In this document: piece after piece, positions 1-9,593 of the stretch | Position numbering within the stretch: position 1 is the first letter of the stretch | Layout of the letters: each line of letters begins with the position of its first letter | Source of the DNA: Hyphomicrobiales bacterium | GTDB lineage: Bacteria; Pseudomonadota; Alphaproteobacteria; Rhizobiales; Rhizobiaceae | Direction: 5' to 3' | DNA: 37,440 nucleotides | NCBI GenBank assembly: GCA_011087605.1 | Contig: JAALLE010000036.1 | Span: 1 to 37,440, forward strand | Translations under genes and position numbers: made by a program | Notes under the pieces: generated by a model | The model's database searches: none | What the model was told of the DNA's origin: nothing | What the model saw: only the letters and a program-made list of their open reading frames with translations

Positions 1-223
1 CGTCTGATGGGCCGTCTATAAAAGCATCAGGTTGGGGTAGCTGGGTAGTTACTGATTTTTAAACTTCGCTAACCTTGTTTATGGGTCGAAAGACGCCCCC
101 GTCGCGGGCTTCCATTCTGATGTCGCAAACGGAGTGGTGATCAGGTGGTCGCAACGGAGTATTGTCCATCAAACGGGAACGGACTTGGCCGGTTTCCCTG
201 ACTTTCTTGAAGGAAAGAACTCG

Positions 224-2740
224 ATGCAAAACAAAGCACGTGCAGTCGTAATCGGAGGCGGGGTTGTTGGTGTTTCCACCCTATATCATTTGGCTAAAAA
301 GGGCTGGACCGACAGCGTATTGCTGGAACGCAAGGAGTTGACATCAGGGTCAACCTGGCATGCGGCTGGTTTGTTGCCGCTGTTCAACATGTCTTATTCG
401 GTTGGCCAGGCGCACAAATATTCGGTCAAGTTTTATCAGGAACTGGCCGAAGAAACCGGCATGGATACTGGCTTTCGCCAGGTTTCCAATGTGCGGCTTG
501 CACGCTCTCAGGATCGCTGGGATGAGTATGAATATTATATGGGTGTGGCGGAAACGATTGGCATCAATGTCAAAAAAATCACCCCCGAGGGAATCAAGGA
601 ATTGTGGCCCTACGTCAATACGGACGGTTTGCTGGGCGGAATTCAACATCCCGACGATGGCTATATTCAACCGGCGGATCTGACCCAGGCTTTGGCCAAG
701 GCGGCGCGCGACCGCGGAGCAAAGATTCACCGCAACACAAGTGTTACCGGCATCCAGCGTTTGCCCGGCGATAAGTGGCTGGTGGAAACAGATCAGGGAA
801 ATATTGAGTGTGAGCACATCATTTCCTGTTCCGGCAATTTTGCCCGCAAAACCGGTGCCATGGTTGGTCTCGACGTTCCCGTCATCCCGGTCGAGCATCA
901 ATATATTGTCACGGAAGCGCATCCTGAGATTCAAAAATTCCGAGCCGAAGGCGGCGCGGAGCTTTGTGTGCTGCGTGAGAGTGATAGTGCCTGGTATATG
1001 CGCGAAGAAGCCGGTGGCCTGATACTTGGTCCTTATGAAAAAGGCGCGCCGTGCTGTTATGTGGATGGTCCTGATGATGGCAGTGAATATGAGCTGTTTC
1101 AGGAAGACCTGGACCGGTTGATGCCGCATATTGAAACGGCGGTCGAGAGAGTGCCGTATTTTGCCGAGGCCGGCATCAAGAAGGTCTATAATGGTGCCAT
1201 TGCCTACACGCCGGATGGCAACCCGATTATTGGTCCAGCCCCCGGCCTGAAAGGGTTTTGGCTTAACGAGGGCCATTCCTTCGGTATCACCGCTGCAGGC
1301 GGTGCCGGCTGGCAACTGGCCGAATGGATTGTCGATGGCGAACCAACAATCGACATGATGGGCGTTGATCCCCGCCGCTATGGTTCCTATGCAACCGAAG
1401 GCTATCTGAAAGAAAAGAATGAAGAGGCCTATGCCAACGTCTTCACGCTGCATTTTCCCGATGAAGAGCGTTCTGCTGCGCGGCCATTGAAGACAACTCC
1501 CGCCTATGAGCGTCAAAAGGCTTTGGGTGGTGTTTTCGGCAGCGTTTATGGCTGGGAGCGCGCTAACTGGTATGCACCGGAAGGCTATGAACTGCCGGAA
1601 AGCGAAATTGGCGTCGGTGTTGATGTGCTGGTTAATGAAAATCATGCGCCGGCCGACCATACCGGGCGGATCCGTGAAAAATGGTCGTTCCGCCGCTCTA
1701 ATTACTTTGAGCATGTCGGCAACGAAGTGAAGGCGGTAACCGAAAGCTGTGGCCTGCTCGATATGTCTGCATTCGCTAAAATCACCGTCACCGGCCCGGG
1801 AGCCCGCGACTGGCTGGAAAGCATTTTTGCCAACAAGATTCCAAAAAAGCGGGGCAGGGTGGCACTTTGCCACCTGCTGACCAACCAGGGCGGAGTGAAA
1901 AGCGAATTCACCGTTTATGAAGTGCGTCCCGGCGTCTTCTATCTGGTTTCCGCCGGGGCTTACATGACCCATGACCATGATGTTCTGTATCGTCATCTGC
2001 CGGATGACGGGTCGGTCAAATTGACACCAATTACTGAAAAGTTTGGCGTTTTGGTGCTGGCAGGACCCAACAGTCGCAAGGTTTTGCAGAAATTGACACG
2101 CGCAGATCTGAGCAATGCGAAATTCCCGTGGTTGTCCGGCCAACCGATTTCCGTCGGCACGGCGACGGCGGAAGCTCTGCGGGTCAACTTTGTCGGCGAG
2201 TTGGGTTGGGAATTGCATCATCCAATGGAAATGCAGAACGCGATCTGGGATGCAGTCATGGAGGCCGGAGCTGAATTTGGCATTAAACCCTTTGGTATCA
2301 GAGCGATGACCGCCATGGCGATTGAGAAATCATACCGTCTGATTCCCCGCGAGTTGTCGATTGAATATTCCGCCTATGAATCGGCTCTGGATCGCTTCAT
2401 CAAGCTGGATAAGGATTTTGTCGGCAAGGAAGCGCTGGTCAAACGCCATGAGGCAGGGGATGCGTGGAAATTTGTCACGATGGAAGTTCTCGGCGTCAGC
2501 GATTGTGATGCTCGTGGATCAGAAGCGATCTATAGCAATGGCGAACTTGTTGGCCGGGCGACCCACGGTGGTTATGGGTACAGAACCGGTAAATCCCTGG
2601 CACTTGCGATGGTCAGGCCGGGATATGAGACGGTTGGTACAGAACTGGAAATCAAACTTCTGGGCGTGCAACACAAGGCCGTTGTGGTGGAAGAAAGTCC
2701 ATTTGATTCAACAAATGAACGTTTGCGCGCAGATGCTTGA
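224..2740 (+). CDS. Dimethylglycine/sarcosine dehydrogenase-like flavoprotein with GcvT-like C-terminus (copy 1)
   Basis: An 838-residue protein with the two-part layout of the dimethylglycine/sarcosine dehydrogenase family. Residues about 7-400 form an FAD-binding DAO domain: GGGVVG dinucleotide motif at 11-16 and STWHAAG at 43-49, whose His46 matches the histidine that carries covalent FAD in mammalian DMGDH. Residues about 440-830 form a GcvT-like folate-binding half. Known family chemistry is oxidation of an N-methyl group, with the one-carbon unit captured as methylene-tetrahydrofolate. The ATG at 224 is preferred over an upstream in-frame ATG at 134 because it follows AAGGAAAG and starts directly at the FAD fold. 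It converges with a GbdR-like regulator gene and shares a terminator hairpin with it. The exact substrate (dimethylglycine, sarcosine or another N-methyl compound) cannot be read from sequence. Confidence 0.88.
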   Translation: MQNKARAVVIGGGVVGVSTLYHLAKKGWTDSVLLERKELTSGSTWHAAGLLPLFNMSYSVGQAHKYSVKFYQELAEETGMDTGFRQVSNVRLARSQDRWDEYEYYMGVAETIGINVKKITPEGIKELWPYVNTDGLLGGIQHPDDGYIQPADLTQALAKAARDRGAKIHRNTSVTGIQRLPGDKWLVETDQGNIECEHIISCSGNFARKTGAMVGLDVPVIPVEHQYIVTEAHPEIQKFRAEGGAELCVLRESDSAWYMREEAGGLILGPYEKGAPCCYVDGPDDGSEYELFQEDLDRLMPHIETAVERVPYFAEAGIKKVYNGAIAYTPDGNPIIGPAPGLKGFWLNEGHSFGITAAGGAGWQLAEWIVDGEPTIDMMGVDPRRYGSYATEGYLKEKNEEAYANVFTLHFPDEERSAARPLKTTPAYERQKALGGVFGSVYGWERANWYAPEGYELPESEIGVGVDVLVNENHAPADHTGRIREKWSFRRSNYFEHVGNEVKAVTESCGLLDMSAFAKITVTGPGARDWLESIFANKIPKKRGRVALCHLLTNQGGVKSEFTVYEVRPGVFYLVSAGAYMTHDHDVLYRHLPDDGSVKLTPITEKFGVLVLAGPNSRKVLQKLTRADLSNAKFPWLSGQPISVGTATAEALRVNFVGELGWELHHPMEMQNAIWDAVMEAGAEFGIKPFGIRAMTAMAIEKSYRLIPRELSIEYSAYESALDRFIKLDKDFVGKEALVKRHEAGDAWKFVTMEVLGVSDCDARGSEAIYSNGELVGRATHGGYGYRTGKSLALAMVRPGYETVGTELEIKLLGVQHKAVVVEESPFDSTNERLRADA

Positions 2741-2766
2741 TTAAAAACAATTTATGTACATTGAAT

Positions 2767-2789
2767 AAGGTGGCCAATTTGGCCACCTT
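2767..2789. terminator. Bidirectional terminator hairpin between convergent genes
   Basis: A perfect inverted repeat with 11-base arms (AAGGTGGCCAA / TTGGCCACCTT) around a single T. It sits between the stop codon of the dehydrogenase at 2740 and the end of the convergent regulator gene at 2809. The hairpin can serve both transcripts, although the following T-run is short on either strand. Confidence 0.7.
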
Positions 2790-2808
2790 CTGTGCGTCGG
2801 CGGGTGAT

Positions 2809-3855
2809 TCACGCCGCTTCGATCTGCCTCTCTGCCCGTTCCTGTTGCGGTGAACGACCGTAAAGCTCGCGATAGCATTTGGAGAAATGCGAGGCCGACA
2901 CGAAGCCACAGGCGATTGCGACTTCAACCACCGGCAACATCGATTGCAGCAGCAGGTGGCGGGCACGGTCAAGGCGTATTTCAAGATAGTAGCGGGCGGG
3001 AGAGCGTCCCATGTGGTGACGGAACAGGCGTTCGATCTGACGACGCGACAGGCCCGCATGATCGGCAATTTCGATCAGGGTGAGGGGTTCTGACAGATTG
3101 GCTTCCATCATTTCGATGATCGAAAGGATGCGGGCGTTTTGAACTCCAAGGCGCGCGCGCAATGGCAGCCTTTGTCGGTCGTGTGGCCCGCGTACGCGAT
3201 CCGTCAGGGCCTGTTCACATATGGCATTGATGAGTTTTTCGTCATGGTCTTCGGCAATCAGCGACAGCATCATGTCGAGTGCGGCTGTGCCTCCGGCGCA
3301 GGTATAGACGTTGCCGTCGACTTCAAACAGGTCGGCATAAACATCGGCTTTGGGAAAAGCTTCGGCAAAGCCCGGCAGATTTTCCCAGTGAATGGCGCAA
3401 CGGCGGTTTGATAACAGACCCGCCGAGGCCAGAATATGCGCCCCTGTGCACAGTCCACCCACGGAAACTCCGCGATTGTGCTCTTCGCGAATCCATCCAT
3501 AGACGCTTTTATTGCTGTATTTTTCCACGTTCACACCGGAACAGACAAACAACATTGAAGGTCGGTCCTTGCCCGACAGCATTCGCCGTTCTTCTTCCAA
3601 CGAGGTGTCAACGCCGACTTCAACGCCATTTGAGGCAATAACTGGTTTACCATCAACCGAAGCAAGGCGCCATTTATAGCTGTCGTAGTTAAGCATGCGA
3701 TTGGCCAGCCGCAGAGCCTCTATGGCAGTGGCAAAGGCGATCATTGAGAAGTCAGGCACCAGAAAAAACACAAAACTGCGCAAAGCTGAGGTTTCGGGTG
3801 CTGAACGACGTGCGGAATCGGCACTGATTTGCTCAGAAACTGCAGGATTGGACAT
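2809..3855 (-). CDS. GlxA-family AraC-type regulator, GbdR-like
   Basis: A 348-residue transcriptional regulator. Residues about 25-215 form a DJ-1/PfpI-like (GATase1-like) sensor domain with GLCTGAH around Cys136. Residues about 240-340 form the AraC-type double helix-turn-helix, with the typical ending SASHFSKCYRELYGRSP. This architecture is that of GbdR and its relatives, which in Pseudomonas sense glycine betaine or dimethylglycine and activate their catabolic genes. The ATG at 3855 has GGGAG 9 bases upstream. It lies tail to tail with a dimethylglycine-dehydrogenase-like gene, which fits a role in methylated-amine catabolism. The ligand and the targets are inferred. CdhR (carnitine) and ArgR-type relatives share the architecture, so the exact effector remains open. 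Confidence 0.85.
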   Translation of the reverse strand: MSNPAVSEQISADSARRSAPETSALRSFVFFLVPDFSMIAFATAIEALRLANRMLNYDSYKWRLASVDGKPVIASNGVEVGVDTSLEEERRMLSGKDRPSMLFVCSGVNVEKYSNKSVYGWIREEHNRGVSVGGLCTGAHILASAGLLSNRRCAIHWENLPGFAEAFPKADVYADLFEVDGNVYTCAGGTAALDMMLSLIAEDHDEKLINAICEQALTDRVRGPHDRQRLPLRARLGVQNARILSIIEMMEANLSEPLTLIEIADHAGLSRRQIERLFRHHMGRSPARYYLEIRLDRARHLLLQSMLPVVEVAIACGFVSASHFSKCYRELYGRSPQQERAERQIEAA

Positions 3856-4031
3856 TGCTTAGATCTCCCAATCGACCTCCAACTTTGGCCATAACACCAA
3901 ATTCGATTGTCGCATAGAGGACATTTACTGCACAATGTTCCCAATGTGGATTCACTATTCGTTAATCCTTGCTACTTCAAAACAGTCAAAAGAGATAATT
4001 TCTGCGAATCAGGGACCAAGGGAGCGCTATT

Positions 4032-4802
4032 TTGACATCTTCACTTGCATTGGAAATTACCGGCCTGAAGAAGAGCTTTGATCGTCCGGCCGTAAACGGG
4101 CTGGATCTGAAAGTTTATGGCGGTGAGTTCTACGCTCTGCTTGGACCTAATGGTGCCGGCAAGACGACCACATTGCGCATGGTAGCTGGATTGCTGCTTC
4201 CTGATGCTGGTGAAATAACCGTGTTCGGTACCAAACTCATGCGCGATCCGATTGCAGCAAAAAGCAAGATTGCCTGGGTGTCGGATGAGCCGATGATTTA
4301 CGACAAGCTGACCGTGATGGAATATCTGGAATTTGTCTCCGGCCTCTGGGGCGTCGAACCCGATATTGCCGAACAACGTTCCCTGGAACTTGTTGACTGG
4401 TTGGGCCTTGCCCCTCATGCGATGGAACGGTGCGGTGGATTCTCCAAAGGCATGCGTCAGAAAGTGGCCTTGGCCGGTGCTCTGGTGCATGAACCGCAAC
4501 TGATCATTCTCGATGAACCTTTGACCGGGCTGGACGCCAGTTCTGCCCGGCAGGTGAAGGATGTTTTGCTGTCACGCGTAAAACGCGGCACGACGATCAT
4601 CATGACCACCCACATTCTGGAAGTTGCTGAACGTATGGCGGAACGCATCGGTGTTATTGCCGATGGTCGCCTGGTGGCAGAAGGAACATTTCAGGAATTG
4701 CGTGAGCGCTCAAGTAACCAAAGCTCTACTCTGGAAGACGTATTTTTGGACATTGTTGAAACAGGCGAGGAAGAAGCTGGCCTGGGAAGTATTGCTGCAT
4801 GA
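4032..4802 (+). CDS. ABC transporter ATP-binding protein
   Basis: A 256-residue ATPase of the ABC-2 exporter type (CcmA/NatA-like). Walker A GPNGAGKTT lies near residue 38, the signature is a FSKGMRQK variant near 140, Walker B LIILDEP follows near 160, and the H-loop is MTTHI near 195. It would power the membrane protein encoded next, whose ATG overlaps this gene's TGA (ATGA). No ATG fits the N-terminus. The TTG at 4032, preceded by a GGGAG-like site, gives a natural beginning (MTSSLALEITGL). The transported substrate is unknown, and nothing in the neighbourhood ties it firmly to the one-carbon genes. Confidence 0.88.
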   Translation: MTSSLALEITGLKKSFDRPAVNGLDLKVYGGEFYALLGPNGAGKTTTLRMVAGLLLPDAGEITVFGTKLMRDPIAAKSKIAWVSDEPMIYDKLTVMEYLEFVSGLWGVEPDIAEQRSLELVDWLGLAPHAMERCGGFSKGMRQKVALAGALVHEPQLIILDEPLTGLDASSARQVKDVLLSRVKRGTTIIMTTHILEVAERMAERIGVIADGRLVAEGTFQELRERSSNQSSTLEDVFLDIVETGEEEAGLGSIAA

Positions 4803-6349
4803 GCGGATCCGCCTTTTCCGCGAAAAGTAATTCCTTTGGCTGGTATGCCGTTCATGAAATGCGTCTGATCTGGCGCGATTTCGCTTCCCTCATTACCGGG
4901 GGCAAGCCACGACGGGTGGTCATTGTCGGGGCGATAATTACTGCCTTCATCATCGGTTTGCATATGTTCGTCGCGAACATAATGCGTGCTCCGCTGGCCA
5001 GCGGTATTGTTGCTGATAAAGCCACACTGCTTCTGATTTCCGGCTTTGCAGTGATGCTGTTTTCCCTGATGTTCAGCCAGGCAATCGAAAGCGTCACCAG
5101 GGCCTATTACGCCCGCTCGGATCTCGATTTATTGCTGTCGTCGCCGGCGACATCGCGGCGACTTTTTCAGGTACGGACATCCATGCTGGCTGTCCACACA
5201 ACCGTATTTGCGATCTTGATTGCATCTCCGCTGATCAATGTATTGGGCTTTATGGATCATCCAAGATGGTTCAGCGCCTATTTGGTGATTGTCTGCTTGG
5301 GTGGGTTTGCCACCTGTTTTGCGGTGCTGCTGACCTTGCTGCTCTTCCGCACGGTTGGGGCTGCCAAGACCCGATTGATAGCCCAGATAATTTCGGCAAT
5401 TGTTGGTGCCGGTTTCATCATCTCGTTGCAGGTTATGGCGATCATGTTTGGTGAGGGTATTTCCAGGCTGGCGCTGTTTACATCCGCTGACACTGTCGCA
5501 CGGGCTCCGGATCTGGACAGCTGGTTCTGGCTGCCGGCCCAGGCGATCATGGGCCAGGGATGGCCGTTGATGACACTCGTCGCAGCCAGCGGGTTGAGCC
5601 TGATATTGGTGATCGCATATTCGGCTCGCCGATTTGCAGTTGATGCACAGGCGACGTCTGGATTGGTTGAAGGACGCAACAAGACTGAAGCATTCTCAGG
5701 ATTTCAGCGACGCTCAAACATGAGTTCGGTATTGCGTCGTAAAGAATGGGACCTGTTGAAACGGGATCCGTGGCTGCTGTCCCAGTCGTTACAACAACTA
5801 TTGTATTTGTTCACGCCTGGCATGCTGTTGTGGGTCAATTACGGTTCTGGATTTGGCGTTTATTATGTGGTGATCCCGGTTGTTGTAATGGCAGCCGGAC
5901 AACTGGCAGGCGGATTGTCCTGGGTGACAATTTCAGGTGAAGATGCGCATGAACTTATCGACACATCCCCGGTAACCTCCCGGGCCATGCTTAGGGCCAA
6001 GTCTGAAGCGGTGATCGTGGTCGTCGGGCTGGCAACTTCGCCGTTCTTGATCGCATTATTATGGTTTTCGCCACGTGCCGCCGTTTGTTTGGCGATCGGT
6101 ATATTGATGGCAACCTGCTGTGCCGTGATGATCCAGCTGTGGCATCGCAGCCAATGCAGTCGCAGCCTGTTTCGCCGCCGCCAGGTGTCGTCAAAAACGG
6201 CAACCATCAGTGAGGCAGCCGTGTCGATTATCTGGGCGACGGGTGCAGCACTGGCGTTTCGTCATGGACTGTTTCTGATACCGTTTGCGCTTATTGCCGG
6301 TCTGCTCATGTGGGTTGCCTGGCTGCTGCGGCCGCAGGGACAGGTTTAA
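4799..6349 (+). CDS. ABC-2 type transporter membrane protein
   Basis: A 516-residue polytopic membrane protein with roughly 11-12 hydrophobic segments spread along its length, for example around residues 40-60, 120-180, 340-380 and 480-510. It starts inside the stop codon of the ATPase gene (ATGA overlap), so the pair is translationally coupled and makes an ABC exporter with a separate ATPase. The architecture resembles the large putative ABC exporters with two six-helix halves in one chain. Substrate and direction are not evident from the sequence. Confidence 0.8.
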   Translation: MSGSAFSAKSNSFGWYAVHEMRLIWRDFASLITGGKPRRVVIVGAIITAFIIGLHMFVANIMRAPLASGIVADKATLLLISGFAVMLFSLMFSQAIESVTRAYYARSDLDLLLSSPATSRRLFQVRTSMLAVHTTVFAILIASPLINVLGFMDHPRWFSAYLVIVCLGGFATCFAVLLTLLLFRTVGAAKTRLIAQIISAIVGAGFIISLQVMAIMFGEGISRLALFTSADTVARAPDLDSWFWLPAQAIMGQGWPLMTLVAASGLSLILVIAYSARRFAVDAQATSGLVEGRNKTEAFSGFQRRSNMSSVLRRKEWDLLKRDPWLLSQSLQQLLYLFTPGMLLWVNYGSGFGVYYVVIPVVVMAAGQLAGGLSWVTISGEDAHELIDTSPVTSRAMLRAKSEAVIVVVGLATSPFLIALLWFSPRAAVCLAIGILMATCCAVMIQLWHRSQCSRSLFRRRQVSSKTATISEAAVSIIWATGAALAFRHGLFLIPFALIAGLLMWVAWLLRPQGQV

Positions 6350-6520
6350 CCGAACCGCTGCGGAGTCAGAGCCCAGCAAATTCCAAACGCTGATGACTTT
6401 TGCGAGCCAGCTCGGATAACTCGCCACCGCGCGAAAGGGTTTTTTGGCCGGTACTGCATGCCAGGCCGCTTTGTGCTAGGATCCTGCAAATGAAATTTCG
6501 CGGGATGAGGAGAGTAGGCT

Positions 6521-7351
6521 TTGGATTGGGAAGAAAGAGCGCGACCGTGGATTGAGGCCGAAACCGAACTAGAAGAATTGCACAAAAACGTCGGGATTGA
6601 GCTGATCCAACGCGCACCTTTTGAGCCCGGCATGAATATCTTGGACATTGGATGCGGGTCTGGCAGTTGTTCGATTGCCGCCGCAAACGCGGTCGGGCCA
6701 ACCGGGCATGTTACCGCAGTTGACATTGCACCACCGCTGGCACGACGCACTTCTCAAAGAACCGCATCTCTACAACAGGTTGAAGTTAAAACGGGAGATG
6801 CGCAAACTTTGGACCTTGGTTCTGGCACAATTGACCTGGCAATCTCGCAATTCGGAGTAATGTTCTTTGCGGATCCCAAGGCGGCATTTTCAAACATTAA
6901 CAGTGCGCTTCGACCGTCCGGTCGTTTGCTTTTTGCAGCGTGGGCCGGGCCAATGGATAATCCATGGTTCAGCGGTTCCAGGAAGATTGCCGAAGTTCTT
7001 TTACCTGACTTGCCTGCCGCAATCCCAACGGCTCCGGGACCCCTTTCACTGGCCAACAGCGAGCGGACCATAGCAATCCTCCACGAAGCTGGTTTCGAGA
7101 ATGTTTCGGTCGAAACTGTCGACCTGACACTGGACCCTATCGGTTCAGCAGCGGACGTGTCCAAGCTTCAATTCAAAATCGGACAATTGGCGGCATGGAT
7201 CGATCAAAGCTTGCAAGACGGAGATGATGCCGCAGAATTGGCGTTAGACTGCCAAGCCAAGTTGACCAAGTTTTATTCCACATTCGAGACCGGAAATGGC
7301 GTAAGTATTCCGGCGAAGGTCCATTTCTATTCTGCATTTTCTCGGGCGTGA
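6521..7351 (+). CDS. Class I SAM-dependent methyltransferase
   Basis: A 276-residue protein with the Rossmann-type methyltransferase motif I (LDIGCGSGS, residues 41-49), an acidic residue ending strand 2 (AVDIA) and a later motif with SQFGVMFF. It looks like the UbiE/Methyltransf_11 group of small-molecule methyltransferases. The start is a TTG at 6521 with GGATGAGGAG ending 8 bases upstream. The nearby ATG codons at 6490 and 6505 are out of frame. It stands alone between the ABC pair and the activator gene, which runs the other way, and its substrate cannot be predicted. Confidence 0.8.
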   Translation: MDWEERARPWIEAETELEELHKNVGIELIQRAPFEPGMNILDIGCGSGSCSIAAANAVGPTGHVTAVDIAPPLARRTSQRTASLQQVEVKTGDAQTLDLGSGTIDLAISQFGVMFFADPKAAFSNINSALRPSGRLLFAAWAGPMDNPWFSGSRKIAEVLLPDLPAAIPTAPGPLSLANSERTIAILHEAGFENVSVETVDLTLDPIGSAADVSKLQFKIGQLAAWIDQSLQDGDDAAELALDCQAKLTKFYSTFETGNGVSIPAKVHFYSAFSRA

Positions 7352-7482
7352 TCATTCGCTAATTGCCATTTAAGTGATTGGAGATGCATATCAACAGATA
7401 TGCCTGCTGCGCTCATACGTTCATGGCGGCAATCTGTACCGCCGCAACAGCAACCTTCCGGCTTCATCAATGAGTCTTGACC

Positions 7483-9528
7483 CTATGCTCTGCGGCGTCC
7501 ACCCCGACGACGTCTGGGTGAGCCGGTATCATCAGCGCCGACCAGTGCAGCGGACCGGCGCGCCGGCAACTTGATCTCAGCCTCCAGTCGCGGGAATTGA
7601 TCCACCTTGTTGGGAAACGCCATCGCGTTGACGAAATGCTCCTGGAACTTTGGCTCCAGGGCGGTTTCGATTTTTTCGATATTCTGCACCGTATCTTCAA
7701 TTTCTCGCCGATGTTCCCGGTTCAGCAGAGCCATACGGGCTCCGGTTCCTGCCGCATTTCCAACCGCCCGCACATTGGCGATTTCACAATCCGGCACCAG
7801 TCCCAGAACAAGCGCATATTTCGGATCGATAAAGGTGCCGAATGCGCCGGCGAGATGAATTTTGGCAACCGTCTGCGCGCCGTGTTTTTCCATCAACAAT
7901 TTGACGCCGGCATAGAGTGCCGCCTTGGCCATCTGGATGGCCCGCACATCGGTTTGCGCGACAGTGATATTGGGACCATTGTCGGTTTCCCAAAGCCGGT
8001 AGCTGAAGGTGCGTTTGTCTTCGAAAATGCGGTCAGAATTGGCGGCTTTGGATCCATCGAGAACCCCGTCTTCATCGATGATGCCGGCCAGAAACATTTC
8101 GGCCATCACTTCGATAATGCCGGACCCGCAAATGCCGGTCACGCCGGTGGCTTTCGCCAGTTCGGCAAATCCGGGTTCATCAGACCACATGTCGACACCG
8201 ATAATACGGATACGCGGTTCCAGTGTTTCCGGATCAATCCTGACCCGTTCTATCGCGCCGGGCGCGGCGCGTTGGCCGCAGGAAATTTCTGCGCCTTCAA
8301 AAGCCGGGCCGGTGGGCGAAGAACAGGCCAGGGTGCGCCCCTGCTGACCAAGTACAATTTCAGCGTTGGTTCCCACATCGACCAACAGCGACAGGTCGAT
8401 TTCCTTGTGGGGAGCTTCCGACAAAGTTGCCGCGGCAGCATCAGCACCAACATGCCCGGCAATGCACGGCAACATGTAAACGCGGGTGCCGTCATTCATG
8501 TGCAGGTCAAGCTCGGTTGCCCATGTATGAACGGCACCGGATACCGCAAGAGCAAACGGTGCCCCACCAAGTTCGGTCGGGTCGATGCCGAGAAACAGGT
8601 GATGCATGATCGGATTGCCGACAAATACACTGTCGAGAATATCGGTGGGATCAATTCCGGCTTCGGCGCAGACATTCTGGATCAGGCCATTGATCGCATC
8701 GCGAACCGCCTTGGACATGGCGCCGCGACCGTCGGGATTCATCATCACATAGGAGACCCGGCTCATGACGTCTTCGCCAAATCTGATCTGCGGATTTGAG
8801 GTGCCGGAGGAGGCCAGAGTTCGGCCCGACAAGAGCGACGAAAGATGCATCGCGATGGTTGTCGAGCCAATATCACAGGCAATGCCATAGGCTTCGTTTT
8901 TCAACCCGGGATAAAGCGCAATCAATGTCGGGCGCGAGGATTCGAGATCCTGATGGATGGCCGCCGTGACCGACCATTTGCCATCGCGCAGCACTTTTTG
9001 AACAATCGGCAAAATATGTTGCGATACCAGAATATCGCTATAACCCCATTCGCGTTCGAGCACGGCCTTTAGCCGGTCGAGATCACCCAGGGGCTTATGC
9101 ATGTCAGGCTCGTCTACTTCGACAAAACACATCTGGATTGCAGGGTTGCGTTCAATCAGCCGGGTATCGACAGCCTTGCGGATGGTTTGCTGGTTGACCA
9201 CCGTGTCGGCCGGGATGTCGACGACTAGCGGGCCCTGAATGGTTGCCGAACAGGACAGTCGGCGTCCGTCAATAAGTTCGCCTCGTTTGTCGGTGTAACG
9301 AATTTCCTTGGCAGACCATTGGGAAACGGAATCGGGTGCTGATTCAATGCCGTGTTTGGCGAAATGGCCGAATTCCGGAGCCACCTGGCAGCGCCCGCAA
9401 ATGCCCCGGCCACCACAAACCGATTCCACATAGACGCCAAGATCGCGCGCCGCATCCAGTATCGGCGTGCCAACTGGAAAATTCCCGCGCTTGCCGCTGG
9501 GGGTGAAGATGACGAGAGGATCAGACAT
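7483..9528 (-). CDS. Corrinoid protein reductive activator (ASKHA, RACo-like) with N-terminal 2Fe-2S domain
   Basis: A 681-residue protein. Residues 1-100 are a plant-type 2Fe-2S ferredoxin (Cys38, Cys44, Cys47, Cys93). Residues about 215-620 form the actin-like ASKHA/DUF4445 region, with GIACDIGSTTIAMHL as phosphate loop and LLVDVGTNAEI plus GICGSGIIE further on. This matches RACo of acetogens and related activators, which use ATP to return inactive Co(II) corrinoid to Co(I). Methanogen RamA instead carries two C-terminal 4Fe-4S clusters, which are absent here. The chain ends in a basic tail (SPRRRRGGRRRA) resembling tails on other proteins of this island. It lies 65 bases downstream of the methyl-H4folate methyltransferase gene on the same strand and is probably cotranscribed with it. 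Confidence 0.9.
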   Translation of the reverse strand: MSDPLVIFTPSGKRGNFPVGTPILDAARDLGVYVESVCGGRGICGRCQVAPEFGHFAKHGIESAPDSVSQWSAKEIRYTDKRGELIDGRRLSCSATIQGPLVVDIPADTVVNQQTIRKAVDTRLIERNPAIQMCFVEVDEPDMHKPLGDLDRLKAVLEREWGYSDILVSQHILPIVQKVLRDGKWSVTAAIHQDLESSRPTLIALYPGLKNEAYGIACDIGSTTIAMHLSSLLSGRTLASSGTSNPQIRFGEDVMSRVSYVMMNPDGRGAMSKAVRDAINGLIQNVCAEAGIDPTDILDSVFVGNPIMHHLFLGIDPTELGGAPFALAVSGAVHTWATELDLHMNDGTRVYMLPCIAGHVGADAAAATLSEAPHKEIDLSLLVDVGTNAEIVLGQQGRTLACSSPTGPAFEGAEISCGQRAAPGAIERVRIDPETLEPRIRIIGVDMWSDEPGFAELAKATGVTGICGSGIIEVMAEMFLAGIIDEDGVLDGSKAANSDRIFEDKRTFSYRLWETDNGPNITVAQTDVRAIQMAKAALYAGVKLLMEKHGAQTVAKIHLAGAFGTFIDPKYALVLGLVPDCEIANVRAVGNAAGTGARMALLNREHRREIEDTVQNIEKIETALEPKFQEHFVNAMAFPNKVDQFPRLEAEIKLPARRSAALVGADDTGSPRRRRGGRRRA

Positions 9529-9593
9529 GTTGGCGCACTCTTAAGCAACAGCAATCAATTGACAAACAATATCTGATTCCCAATCGATTTGCC

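Noticed and set aside
350-2221. A 623-codon open frame on the minus strand opposite the first dehydrogenase gene
   Set aside because: It lies wholly antisense to a clear FAD/GcvT-type protein, has no recognisable domains and no ribosome site. It arises from codon bias.
7597-8799. A 400-codon plus-strand open frame opposite the activator gene
   Set aside because: The antisense frame shows no family features, while the minus-strand frame carries full ASKHA motifs.
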